Shown here piece by piece: positions 34,397 to 42,985 of a stretch of 64,000 nt of DNA. A program made the position numbers and the translations under genes. The stretch spans positions 1 through 64,000 of the forward strand of contig NZ_JABFAJ010000011.1 in assembly GCF_013085345.1 (NCBI RefSeq), in the 5' to 3' direction. The stretch comes from Isoptericola sediminis (GTDB taxonomy: Bacteria > Actinomycetota > Actinomycetes > Actinomycetales > Cellulomonadaceae). Position 1 is the first letter of the stretch; every line of letters begins with the position of its first letter. The notes beneath the pieces are model-generated. The model saw only the letters and a program-made list of their open reading frames with translations. It was not told where the DNA came from and made no database searches.

Positions 34397-35334
34397 AGCA
34401 CTCGCGCGACCTGCCCGCGCTCCCCGACGCGACCGCACGACCCGCACCCACGAGGGCGCGCGCCAAGGGCCGGCACACCGCGAGCCACGCGGCCCGACGC
34501 CGCCGCACCGGCCCCACCTGGTCCTCGCTCGCGCCCACCAGCTGGCCGCTGAGCATCGGCCTGGGCCTCGCGGTCACGATGGCGACCACGACCGGCATGG
34601 CCGTGGCCTCCGGCACGACCGAGCTGCCGCGCGCCACGAGCCCGGAGGCCGCGCCCTCCGGCGTCCGCGCCCCGGGTGACGCCGCCGCCGACCTCGCGGC
34701 CGTGACGAGCGCCGCGAAGCAGGCGGCCCTGCTCGCCGACCGTGGCCAGGCCGCTTCCCGGAACGCCGACCGGGCCGCGCCGACGACGTCCCGCGCGGCC
34801 GGTGGCTCGGTCGGCGGCACCGTCGTGCCGGCGGACGCCACGATGTCCGCGGAGAAGGTCGCCCTGTCGGTCGAGGCGGCACCCGAGCCCCCGCCGCCGC
34901 CGCTGCCCGGCTGCGACGGCTACGCCAGCGGCACCGGGTCCAACGGGTACATCCCCGAGAGCGAGATGTGCACCCTGTGGGACGGCACGACGCGGATCCG
35001 CGCCGACGCCGGCGTCGCCCTCGCCCGGCTCAACCTGGCCTACCGCGTGGTCTTCGGCGAGAACATGTGCATCACCGACGGTTACCGGAGCTACTCGTCG
35101 CAGGTCGCGACCAAGGAGGCCAAGGGGTACCTGGCCGCCACGCCCGGCACCTCGAACCACGGGTGGGGTCTGGCCGTGGACCTCTGCCCGGAGACGTACT
35201 CCGGCAGCCGCTACGACTGGCTCCGCGCGAACGCCCCGGCCTACGGCTGGGACAACCCCGACTGGGCGATCTACGACAAGTACGAGCCGTGGCACTGGGA
35301 GTACACGGACGCCGTCACCGAGATGGGCGGCTGA
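34393..35334 (+). CDS. VanY-type D-alanyl-D-alanine carboxypeptidase (M15)
   Basis: 313 aa from ATG 34393 (322 aa if ATG 34366 is used). A basic N-region (RRRRTG) is followed by a hydrophobic signal or anchor (WPLSIGLGLAVTMATTTGMAVA), a flexible Ala-rich linker, then the VanY domain: ITDGYRSYSSQV, SNHGWGLAVDLC (zinc His and Asp), and the final EPWHWEYT (zinc His). It trims stem peptides of peptidoglycan. c-di-AMP control links wall remodelling to osmotic or potassium status. Confidence 0.9.
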   Translation: MKHSRDLPALPDATARPAPTRARAKGRHTASHAARRRRTGPTWSSLAPTSWPLSIGLGLAVTMATTTGMAVASGTTELPRATSPEAAPSGVRAPGDAAADLAAVTSAAKQAALLADRGQAASRNADRAAPTTSRAAGGSVGGTVVPADATMSAEKVALSVEAAPEPPPPPLPGCDGYASGTGSNGYIPESEMCTLWDGTTRIRADAGVALARLNLAYRVVFGENMCITDGYRSYSSQVATKEAKGYLAATPGTSNHGWGLAVDLCPETYSGSRYDWLRANAPAYGWDNPDWAIYDKYEPWHWEYTDAVTEMGG

Positions 35335-35346
35335 GACCGGACGGTC

Positions 35347-36879
35347 TCAGTGCCCCACCGGGCCGCCGAGGTCGTCCGGGGCGAAGGCAGCGAGGTCGGC
35401 CGACGCCTCGCCCCGCGCACCGGAGGACCAGGTCAGGGTCCCGGCGCCGCTGGCCAGGTCGACCTCGAGGACGGCGACGGCGTCGGGCACCTCGACGCCG
35501 CGGCGCTCCATGCTCAGCACCGTGCCGTCGAGCGTCGCGTCGACGTCGCCGTCGAACGCCGGGAACGTGTTGCGGAACCGGCACAGGGCCAGCATCCGCC
35601 GCACCACCGGCGTCTCGAGCGCGGCGTCGATCTCCTCCGCCGTGTAGTGGTGGCGGTTGATGTCCCGCCCCACGCCCGTGCGCTGCAGGAGCTCGACGTC
35701 GTTCTCCCCCGCCAGCAGGCCGACGTAGTAGACCTGCGGGATGCCGGGCGTGAAGAGCTGGAGCGCTCGCGCGGCGAGGTAGCGCGCGTCGTCGCGGCCG
35801 AGCGCGTCGTAGAACGTCGAGTTCACCTGGTACAGGTCGAGGTTCGACGCCGCGGCACCCGTCGCCGCGGCCGACGCACCGCCGGTCCGCTCGTGGATCC
35901 CCTCCACGAGCGCGTCGATCTGGGCCGGGTCCAGCAGGCCGGGGCGCTCCGGCTCCCCCGGTTCGACGGTCTGGTCGGGGCCGACGTCGATGACCCCGAT
36001 CCCGTCGTGGGTGTCGAGCACCGTGACGGCGTTGCGGGGACGTTCGCGCAGCCAGTCGAGCAGCGCCGCCCCGTCGCCGGTGTACAACGCGTGCAGCACG
36101 AGCGGAGGCAGCGCGAAGTCGTAGACGAGGTCCACCTCCCGCGCGATCTCGATCTGACGCCGGTAGTAGGAGTGCACCTCGACCAGGACGTCCACACCCC
36201 GCTCCCGCGCCCGTGCCGCGAAGTCCGCGATGAAGGCGAAGGTCTCGGGCGTCATGAAGCACGTGCTGCCCGGCGTCTTGACCGCGTACCCGACGGCGTC
36301 GAGGCGCACCTGGCGCACCCCGGCCGCCGCGACCGTGTCGAGGATCGAGGTGAGGTAGTCCTGGCCGAGCTCGGAGCTCAGGTCGATGTCGATCTGCTGG
36401 GGCGTGAACGTCGTCCACACGTAGCGCAGCGCGTCTCCGAGCCGCAGCGCCGTGAACGGCAGCCCGGGCCGGGGCCGGTAGATACGGGCCAGCTCCTCCT
36501 CCCGTGCGCCGTCCGGGAAGACCGACGACATCGTGAGGAACATCGGTGCCCACGGCGAGGCGTCGCCATGAGCGACGACGTCGCGGAACGCCGCGGAGTC
36601 GGCGGAGACGTGGTTGACGATGAGGTCGACCATCACGTCGTGGGTGCGGGACAGGTCACGCACGTCGTCCCACGTCCCCAGGCGCGGGTCGACGGCTGTG
36701 TGGTCGACGGGGTCGAAGCCGGCGTCCGCGCCGTCGAAGGGCGTGTAGAACGGCAGGACGTGCACGCCGCCGAACGACTCGGCGACCTCGCCGCGGCGCA
36801 GGAAGCGCGCCAGTCCCCGCAGGTCGCCGCCGAGCCGGTCGGCGTAGGCGATGAGCTGGACCTGGTCCGCGGTTCCCAT
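35347..36879 (-). CDS. Sucrose phosphorylase (GH13_18)
   Basis: 510 aa. Family marks: GGVHVLPFYTPFDGADAGFDPVDH, DLIVNHVS, nucleophile D194 in VRLDAVGYAVK, CFMTPETF, acid/base E234 in LVEVHSYY and D292 in LDTHDGIG, with the spacing of the Bifidobacterium enzyme. It converts sucrose and phosphate to glucose-1-phosphate and fructose in the cytoplasm. No sugar transporter is next to it; a fructokinase is encoded at 59758. GH13_18 also contains sucrose-6F-phosphate and glucosylglycerol phosphorylases, which I cannot exclude. Confidence 0.87.
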   Translation of the reverse strand: MGTADQVQLIAYADRLGGDLRGLARFLRRGEVAESFGGVHVLPFYTPFDGADAGFDPVDHTAVDPRLGTWDDVRDLSRTHDVMVDLIVNHVSADSAAFRDVVAHGDASPWAPMFLTMSSVFPDGAREEELARIYRPRPGLPFTALRLGDALRYVWTTFTPQQIDIDLSSELGQDYLTSILDTVAAAGVRQVRLDAVGYAVKTPGSTCFMTPETFAFIADFAARARERGVDVLVEVHSYYRRQIEIAREVDLVYDFALPPLVLHALYTGDGAALLDWLRERPRNAVTVLDTHDGIGVIDVGPDQTVEPGEPERPGLLDPAQIDALVEGIHERTGGASAAATGAAASNLDLYQVNSTFYDALGRDDARYLAARALQLFTPGIPQVYYVGLLAGENDVELLQRTGVGRDINRHHYTAEEIDAALETPVVRRMLALCRFRNTFPAFDGDVDATLDGTVLSMERRGVEVPDAVAVLEVDLASGAGTLTWSSGARGEASADLAAFAPDDLGGPVGH

Positions 36880-37072
36880 GCGCTCACCCTCCGTCGGGTC
36901 CGCCGGCGTGTTCCTCGCCCGCCATCATGCGGCACCCCCGGCCTCCACGCCCACCGTGCACACCTCGTGCGTGTCACCCGGGCGCTGGGAGAATGGGTGG
37001 ACACGACCCGCGGGGCCCCGGACGGCCGGCAGCGAGGGCGACGGAGCCTCGACACGTACCAGGAGATGTCCC

Positions 37073-37294
37073 ATGAACTGCTTCGAATGCGCCACCGAGC
37101 ACCAGGCCACCACCCCGGCGGTCACCGTCTGTTCGCAGTGCGGCGCCGCGTCGTGCGTCCAGCACACCCGGGTCGCGCACGCGCACAAGGAGGTCGGCTA
37201 CTCCCCCGGGGCACCCAGCGAGCGTGACCTCGGCCGCCGGATGTTCTGCCCGACCTGCGCACCTGAGTCCGCCCACGCGGTCGAGGTCAGGTAG
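37073..37294 (+). CDS. DUF2180 zinc-ribbon-like protein
   Basis: 73 aa from ATG 37073, SD AGGAGA. MNCFECATEH, then VTVCSQCGAASCVQH and MFCPTCAPE: several CxxC pairs plus His suggest one or two zinc sites. DUF2180 genes are small actinobacterial orphans of unknown role. It stands alone in a 424-bp gap between two minus-strand genes; the 193 bp upstream (36880-37072) show nothing else recognisable. Confidence 0.83.
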   Translation: MNCFECATEHQATTPAVTVCSQCGAASCVQHTRVAHAHKEVGYSPGAPSERDLGRRMFCPTCAPESAHAVEVR

Positions 37295-37303
37295 CGGCCC
37301 CGG

Positions 37304-38146
37304 CTAGGGAAGGGCGCCGCTGAGGCGTCCGTAGCGGGCCAGCAGGTGCCACACCTGCTTCAGCGTCTGGGGGTCGACGCCGTCGGCTCCGCGCCACGGC
37401 CCCAGCAGCGCGGGCGTCAGCTCGCCCTCGGCGGCGACGGACTCGGCGAGCCGGACCGGTTCCGGCCCCCGGTAGCGCTCGTCGAACGCGGTCGGGAGGG
37501 CCCGATAGCCGGGGTGCCACTCGACGGCGCAGCCGAGCCGCTCCGCCGCCGCGGCGACCGCCGTCCCGCGGTAGGACGGGTCCAGCACGACCGCCTCCAG
37601 GTCGCGGTCGACGCGGACCTCGCCGTGGACGTGGGCCTCGACATACCGGTCGAGAGGGTCGCGGCGCGGGTGCGAGCGCAGCATCGCCGTCAGGCCGGAC
37701 CGGTCACGCGTGCCGAAGTCGTCCGGCGTGTGCGCGCTGTCGGGGTAGCAGAGCGTCGTCCGCTCCAGCACGCCCGGACCCAGTCGCAGGTAGCTGGAGC
37801 CGAACCGCGGCGCCGCGCCGTAGGGATCGCCGTCGAGCAGCAGCGCCCCGTACCGCGGGCGGGCGGCCGGGGGCGCGTCGTCGTACACGCCGCCGAAGAT
37901 CCGGCTCTCCCACCGCCACCGGTCCCCACCGGGGAAAGCGGTCAACCCGCCGTTGCTGGTCCTCGTCTCGAACTGCGACCGGTAGACGCCCTCGCGAGCC
38001 ACCGTCTCCAGCACCGACCCGCGCCCGGCCGGGGCGTCCGGGTGGAAGTGGAGCACCACCCGGGCGTCCGCGGGCAGCGGACCTCCCGCGGCACGGTCCC
38101 GGACGTGCTCGACCGCGCTGCGCCACCGCTCGTCCTCGGGCTCCAT
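37304..38146 (-). CDS. DUF3626 family protein
   Basis: 280 aa from ATG 38146 (weak SD). The core matches DUF3626: VVLHFHPDAPAGRGSVLETVAREGVYRSQFET, SNGGLTAFPGGDRWRWESRIFGGVYD, PRYGALLLDGDPYGAAPRFGSSYLRL and TTLCYPDS. The YRSQFETxxSNGG region and conserved His/Arg residues look like an enzymatic pocket (toxin/ADP-ribosyltransferase-like folds have been proposed for similar motifs; I cannot confirm). It follows the kinase-fold gene by 11 bp and is probably cotranscribed. Confidence 0.83.
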   Translation of the reverse strand: MEPEDERWRSAVEHVRDRAAGGPLPADARVVLHFHPDAPAGRGSVLETVAREGVYRSQFETRTSNGGLTAFPGGDRWRWESRIFGGVYDDAPPAARPRYGALLLDGDPYGAAPRFGSSYLRLGPGVLERTTLCYPDSAHTPDDFGTRDRSGLTAMLRSHPRRDPLDRYVEAHVHGEVRVDRDLEAVVLDPSYRGTAVAAAAERLGCAVEWHPGYRALPTAFDERYRGPEPVRLAESVAAEGELTPALLGPWRGADGVDPQTLKQVWHLLARYGRLSGALP

Positions 38147-38157
38147 GCCGGCCGAGC

Positions 38158-39234
38158 CTAGGTCCTGGCCTGCTGCTCGAACCGGTGAATCGCGGCCCGC
38201 GGGTACGGCGTCGTCAGGCTTTCCTGCTGGAACCGGCGGTAGAAGTCCCCCGTCACGGCGGCCACCGGCGCATGGCGAAGCAGGCGTGCCGCCATCGGCG
38301 CCGGGGTCCCTGACGGGGGCACGCCCCGGGCGCAGCCCTGCACGAACGCCCGGCGCTCCTCCGGCCCGTGCCCGAACAGCGCCACGGACAGCCAGTTCAC
38401 GAGGTGGGTGACGGCATAGGCCCTGTCGTAGCCCCGGTGCTCGTCGAGGAACACGGCCTCGTCCGGGCCGAGGTCGAAGGAGGAGGAGATCGCCAGACCG
38501 TAGTCGGCGAGGAAGAGTCGTCGGCCGTCGGTCAGGACGTTCTCGAAGTGGGCGTCGAAGTGCAGCAGCCCGTGGGTGCTCATGAACGAGATGCCGGCGA
38601 GCAGCTCGTCCTCGACCATGGCACAAGCCCGCTCGGCGGCTTCTTCGCCCGCCTCGACCTGCTCCCCCAGCCAGTCGTGCAGGTTCTGCGGGACGTACTC
38701 GAGGCAAGGCATCAGGCTCGCCGAGGACCGCTCCAGGGCCTCGATCCGGCGGCGCACGGCCGGCCCGCCGCCCCAGGAGGCGACGGCGCGCTCGACGTCG
38801 GCCAGCTCCTCGGGCAGGGGACGACCGGCATCCGGCAGCACCCGCCAGTGGTACGTCACGGGGAAACCCTCGTGGTCGCCCTCGAGCACCCACCGGGTCG
38901 TCAGTGTGTGCACGGCCAGCTCCCGCCAGGCACCGAACCCCGGCCCGCCGATCCTCCCGACCCCGTAGTGGCAGAACATCGGCAGTCCGAACAGGTTCGC
39001 CGTGGAGCCGACGTGCTCCGGCAGACGCTCGAGGTCGGTCAGGCGCAGCTGCTTGACGAACACGGGGTGCCCGTCGACCTCCATCAGCACGGTCTCACCG
39101 CCGATGCCGGATCCGACCGGCGTACCGGCGTCCACGCGCTCGCGCAGCTCGCGGTCGGTGCACCGCGACAGCGCCGTGGACACCGCCTCGTGGGCGACCA
39201 TCCGCGGCCCCCGGGACATGTCGGGGTGCGTCAC
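38158..39234 (-). CDS. Protein-kinase-fold protein
   Basis: 358 aa from GTG 39234, chosen because it overlaps the NUDIX stop (GTGA); an ATG at 39219 is the alternative. ATP-Lys region HPVFVKQLRLTDLE, hinge-like CLEYVPQNLHDWL, catalytic loop GLLHFDAHFENVL (HxDxHxxN) and a DYG in place of DFG (LFLADYGLAISSS). The variant loop lies between Ser/Thr kinases and HipA/aminoglycoside-type kinases, so the acceptor is unknown. Coupled to the NUDIX gene. Confidence 0.8.
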   Translation of the reverse strand: MTHPDMSRGPRMVAHEAVSTALSRCTDRELRERVDAGTPVGSGIGGETVLMEVDGHPVFVKQLRLTDLERLPEHVGSTANLFGLPMFCHYGVGRIGGPGFGAWRELAVHTLTTRWVLEGDHEGFPVTYHWRVLPDAGRPLPEELADVERAVASWGGGPAVRRRIEALERSSASLMPCLEYVPQNLHDWLGEQVEAGEEAAERACAMVEDELLAGISFMSTHGLLHFDAHFENVLTDGRRLFLADYGLAISSSFDLGPDEAVFLDEHRGYDRAYAVTHLVNWLSVALFGHGPEERRAFVQGCARGVPPSGTPAPMAARLLRHAPVAAVTGDFYRRFQQESLTTPYPRAAIHRFEQQART

Positions 39235-39723
39235 CCGGACGTCCCACCGGGGTTGCCCGCGTCCGTCGCCGCCACGAGCGGCCACCAGTGCCGGGTTCGC
39301 AACGGTGACGCCGGGTCGTCGACCGAGACCCAGGACCCCTCGCAGGTGGGTTCGCCGTCGGACTGCCAGACGCAGAAGTGGGCCCGCGGTAGGGGCCACG
39401 GGTACTGCTCGTCCGGTACCTCGACCGAGTTGCGCACGTAGCCGAGCAGGGTCGGTCCGCCGCCCTCCCCCACGACCGTCGCGGCCAGGCGTTCGGCGGT
39501 CGCGCGCCCGTCGCCGAGGTCCAGGACCTCCGACGTCGGAAGGTCCGGCTTCCCCGACCCCTCGCGAGGCACGACGAACACCGTCCCGCTCCGGCGGAGC
39601 AGCAGCCGCACCAGTCCGACCGGGACCGGCGGATCGCCTCCGGGGTCGAGCACGACCTCGGCCCGGCCGGCGGCAGGAAGCCACGGTGCCGTCGTCGGTG
39701 GACAGCAGCACGGAAGCAGCCAC
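39231..39723 (-). pseudogene. NUDIX-like hydrolase, frameshifted near its start
   Basis: The body (LPAAGRAEVVLDPGGDPPVP... FVVPREGSGKPDLPTSEV... LLGYVRNSVEVPDEQYPWP) is NUDIX-like with a Nudix-box-related region that is not canonical, but that frame has no usable start codon. The adjacent frame from GTG 39723 reads MAASVLLSTDDGTV, a typical start. Dropping one G in GTGGCTT (complement of 39678-39684) joins them into about 163 aa. TAGTGT six bases before GTG 39723 supports the start. Either a real frame break or an assembly error. Confidence 0.65.
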
Positions 39724-39729
39724 GCCAGG

Positions 39730-39735
39730 ACACTA
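39730..39735 (-). promoter_or_regulatory. -10 element (TAGTGT) of a leaderless-type promoter
   Basis: Six bases before GTG 39723 on the minus strand, in the 33-bp gap after the patatin gene. It would give the NUDIX-kinase-DUF3626 genes their own transcript. Confidence 0.4.
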
Positions 39736-39756
39736 TCGGCGACGGGGACCTGAACG

Positions 39757-41151
39757 TCACGCCGCGTCGGCCGACGGCTCCGGGTCGTCCAGGAGACGCT
39801 CGAACCGCTCGCGCTTCGGCAGATCGAGCAGCGGGTAGCCGTGCAGCACGTGCAGGTTGCACATCGCCAGCACGTAGGAGTGCTCGAGCAGGTCGACCGT
39901 CGCCGTCCTGCCGAGCTGGCGCAGCACCGTGGGGACGGCCGCGTTCGACTCCGCCCGGGCACGCCAGGCCTCGCGCGACTCGTCGTCGTCGCCGAGCAGG
40001 TCCAGCACGGCACGGGCACGGCGGGCCCGCTCCTCCTGGTCCTTCCGGAGGAACGCGTCGGCCACCCGGTACGGCGACTGCTGGATCTGGACGATCGCGC
40101 CGCGCTGCCCTCGCCCGGTGCGCTCGCAGTCGACCCAGTTGTGCACCAGACCGCGTTGACGTCGTTCGGTCGGCACCTGGTACATCACGCTGCTGGACCG
40201 CAGGAGGGTGAACAGCTCCCCCACCAGGAACCGGCGGGCGTACCGCAGCCGCCTCCAGCTCAACGCGGTGGTGGCGTTGACGATGACGAGCTCGTCGATG
40301 GTGCGGCCCACGACCGGCAGCTCCGGGGCCCGCTCCAGCCTCTTCTCGAGACCGTCGGGCCACTGGTCGGCCAGGTTGTCGTACACGCCGCCGTCGGTGA
40401 GCAGGAAGTCCTCGGCGACGCCGCCCTCCTGCGTACCGCCGTGAAACCCGTACGGTGCGGTCTTCAGCCGTCGCGGGGTGAAGGCGCCGGGCATCCCCAG
40501 GGAAGCCTGGACGGCGGTGGACAACCTCATGTCGTTCGTCGACCCCGTGCCCAGCCGGTGGGAGTAGAGGAACCGGGGGGTGAGGTAGAGGTGCTCGGCC
40601 GACTGCAGCTCGGTCGCGCACACGACGTGGTCGAGGGACCGGTCGATGTCCGCCAGTCGCGTCGACCGTCCGTCCCGCTGGAAGTGGGTCCGGGCCAACG
40701 CGCGGTCGAGGACGTGCGAACGGCGCTCGAACCAGCGGGCCGTGAGCCCCATCAGCACGCCCCCCGCCAGCAGCGTGAGCCCGGATCGCCAGGACAGCCC
40801 GTTGAGGAACACGAAGACGATGCCGGTCAGCATCGTGGCCACGGCGACGCCGGCCCCCACGAACACCGAGACCAGGTAGGCGTTGGTGGGCGGACCCCAG
40901 AAGAAGAGACCGGTGTCGGCGAGGTGGCGCACCAGCCGCCGGATGGTGCGGTCGAACCCGGGCGGGTCGACGGTCCTGTAGTCGGTCTCCTGCGCCACGA
41001 CGGCGTTGGCGATCGACCCTCCGGACACCGAGGAGATCGCGGAGACCTCCTCGTTCTTGCCGCTGTCGACCAGATAGAGCAGCGCGCCCAGACCCCACGC
41101 CGTCGCGCGGTGCCCCCCGCCGGATATGGCCACGCCGATGTGCTGTGTCAT
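39757..41151 (-). CDS. Patatin-like phospholipase with two membrane helices
   Basis: 464 aa; ATG 41151 overlaps the stop of the MBL gene. Oxyanion loop SGGGHRA (10-16), nucleophile S43 in SVSGGS (a variant of GxSxG) and catalytic D253 in LTDGGVYDN. Between them residues 91-117 and 122-139 form two TMs, unusual in patatins and implying membrane anchoring. The C-terminal half is long and helical with no known domain. Probable lipid acyl hydrolase acting on the host's own membrane or lipids. Confidence 0.88.
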   Translation of the reverse strand: MTQHIGVAISGGGHRATAWGLGALLYLVDSGKNEEVSAISSVSGGSIANAVVAQETDYRTVDPPGFDRTIRRLVRHLADTGLFFWGPPTNAYLVSVFVGAGVAVATMLTGIVFVFLNGLSWRSGLTLLAGGVLMGLTARWFERRSHVLDRALARTHFQRDGRSTRLADIDRSLDHVVCATELQSAEHLYLTPRFLYSHRLGTGSTNDMRLSTAVQASLGMPGAFTPRRLKTAPYGFHGGTQEGGVAEDFLLTDGGVYDNLADQWPDGLEKRLERAPELPVVGRTIDELVIVNATTALSWRRLRYARRFLVGELFTLLRSSSVMYQVPTERRQRGLVHNWVDCERTGRGQRGAIVQIQQSPYRVADAFLRKDQEERARRARAVLDLLGDDDESREAWRARAESNAAVPTVLRQLGRTATVDLLEHSYVLAMCNLHVLHGYPLLDLPKRERFERLLDDPEPSADAA

Positions 41152-42296
41152 CGGTTGTCGAGCCTACGGGCCTTCCGCAGTGCCGCAACGGATACCGACC
41201 GGCCGGGGGTGTCACCCAGCCGCCACACCTGGGGGCGACGACCCTCCTCCAGCACGGTGACCACGGTGCCCAGGGCACGCCCGTCGGTGTCCCGGTCGGC
41301 CGTGTAGTAGATCCTCACCTCCCAGTCCCTCTCCGAGCGCTGCCCCCCGGACCCGGCCCTCGGGTCACGAGCCTCGCGCAGGATCTCCTGCGCCAGGTCG
41401 TGCGGGAAGTGGTACCGGGGCGAGTCCGGGCCGCACGACACCACCGAGGCCCACGGTCTGATCCGTTCCATCAGCTCCAGGTTGACCCCCCGCTTCGACG
41501 CGTGGTGCGAGACCTTGAAGACGTCGGCCCGCAGCAGGTCGACGTCCCCCGTCGCCGCGGCGATCGCCGCCGAGCTGGCGGAGTTCGACTTCATGAGGAA
41601 CGGGAAGTCCGTCAGCACGTAGGACCACGACAACGTCTGCGCGTCCCCGCCGAGCACGAGGGAGACCTCGGACGAGCTCTTGTCCACGACGTTGCCGGCC
41701 TCGTCACGGGTGACCACGCGCGCGGCGGGATGCTGCAGACGCATCGACAGGGAGGAGTCGTTGATCTCGACCCCGTAGGTGTCGAACCGGTTCCTGAGAT
41801 GGATCGACGGGGACAGCACAGTGATCCCGGTCCGGCCGATCCACCGGCTCAGCCCCGACGCCGGGTGGCTGTACAGCAGCCCGGTGCGCCGCTCCACCTC
41901 CGCCATCATCCGGTGGAACGCACCGATCGGGTGGAAGTACCCGGGGTCCCAGAACTCGGCGACCCGGTCGCCCAGACCGGCCAGCACCTCGGCCATCGCG
42001 CCGATGTGGTCCTGGTGCGGGTGGGTGGCCACCACGAGGGCCACGTCGTCCACGCCGGGGAGCAGGCCCTCGGCCGTGAGCGCCGCGATCAGCGACAACG
42101 GCTTGTCCCGTCCGGCGTCGACGACGACGGCGCGACGGTGCTCCGCCACCGGGTCGGTCGGCAGCAGCACCACCTGGGCGTCACCGTCACCCACGTTGAG
42201 CACGAAGTGCGCCAGGGCGTCCGGTCGCTCCTTGAGCTCGCCGACGAGGTCGCGCGCGGTGAAGTGGTCCGCCGGGATGCGCTGCGGGACGGACAT
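41148..42296 (-). CDS. MBL-fold metallohydrolase, ComEC/Rec2-like
   Basis: 382 aa from ATG 42296, one base after the upstream stop. Metallo-beta-lactamase motif ATHPHQDHIG (H92, H94, D96, H97), further ligands in the VLGGDAQTLSW Asp and FKVSHHASKRG His, as in the ComEC C-terminal hydrolase class. No membrane domain is present, so it is a free soluble enzyme; such stand-alone ComEC-like MBLs occur as nuclease effectors or processing enzymes in conflict systems. Operon with the patatin. Confidence 0.87.
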   Translation of the reverse strand: MSVPQRIPADHFTARDLVGELKERPDALAHFVLNVGDGDAQVVLLPTDPVAEHRRAVVVDAGRDKPLSLIAALTAEGLLPGVDDVALVVATHPHQDHIGAMAEVLAGLGDRVAEFWDPGYFHPIGAFHRMMAEVERRTGLLYSHPASGLSRWIGRTGITVLSPSIHLRNRFDTYGVEINDSSLSMRLQHPAARVVTRDEAGNVVDKSSSEVSLVLGGDAQTLSWSYVLTDFPFLMKSNSASSAAIAAATGDVDLLRADVFKVSHHASKRGVNLELMERIRPWASVVSCGPDSPRYHFPHDLAQEILREARDPRAGSGGQRSERDWEVRIYYTADRDTDGRALGTVVTVLEEGRRPQVWRLGDTPGRSVSVAALRKARRLDNR

Positions 42297-42297
42297 G

Positions 42298-42840
42298 TCA
42301 CACCGTCGAGGCGGCCGCACCGGCCGGAGGACGGCGAGGCCCTTCCGGGGACGGTGGTCCCGAGGACTCGTGGGCCACGTCCGCCTCCCGCAGCCGCATC
42401 GCCGGGTTGACCGCGACGACCTGCGCCGCGTGCGCGGCACGCCGCGCCGAGGCGGTCACGTCCAGGAGCTGCCAACGCCGGGGGTCGTTCCACCGCGGGT
42501 CGTCACCGGCCCGGACCCAGAACACGTCGCCCACGCGCAGCGCCCGGTCGGGGGCCGGCTGCCCCGCCTGCGCACGGCGGGCGTCGACATGCCGCTGGAA
42601 CGTCGACACCCGGAAGGAGCGGACCTGCGGGTGCTCCGTGAAGACCAGGTGTCCCACGCCGTCGACCTGGGGCCACCGGTCCAGCACGAGGATGACGTGC
42701 GCGGCCTCGAGATCGTCGACGACGGCGTACCGGTCGTCCGGGTCCGGTGCGAACCGCACCCGGTCGCCCTCGGGGGCAGGTGTCCACAGCCGGAGGGCGC
42801 CGTGCGCCTCCCCTCGCGCCGCGCTGCGCTGCTCAGACAT
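42298..42840 (-). CDS. Unknown protein, first gene of the MBL-patatin operon
   Basis: 180 aa from ATG 42840. No family recognised. Residues 20-140 look like a mixed alpha/beta domain (DRYAVVDDLEAAHVILVLDRWP, VGHLVFTEHPQVRSFRVSTFQRHV, VGDVFWVRAGD). The tail after 155 is Pro/Ser/Ala-rich and disordered. No TM or signal. It lies one base upstream of the MBL gene and so is probably a regulator or partner of that enzyme. Confidence 0.7.
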   Translation of the reverse strand: MSEQRSAARGEAHGALRLWTPAPEGDRVRFAPDPDDRYAVVDDLEAAHVILVLDRWPQVDGVGHLVFTEHPQVRSFRVSTFQRHVDARRAQAGQPAPDRALRVGDVFWVRAGDDPRWNDPRRWQLLDVTASARRAAHAAQVVAVNPAMRLREADVAHESSGPPSPEGPRRPPAGAAASTV

Positions 42841-42985
42841 CCCGGACCCCGCATCCCCGAACCCGATCCCCCGACACCTCAGGCTCTCCCCGTCCCGGTC
42901 GACTCGCAGCCCACCGGCCGCGAGATCACCCGGCGCCCGGGCTCGCCCGCCGCGCTCGTCGCCCTCCGGGTCGGCCGGTCGCGCG

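Noticed and set aside
34156-35334. Start of the VanY-type gene at GTG 34156
   Set aside because: That start would translate straight through the riboswitch.
37304-42840. Assignment of the patatin-MBL block to CBASS or Avs
   Set aside because: No nucleotidyltransferase, TIR, STAND ATPase or other named sensor is encoded in or near the block.
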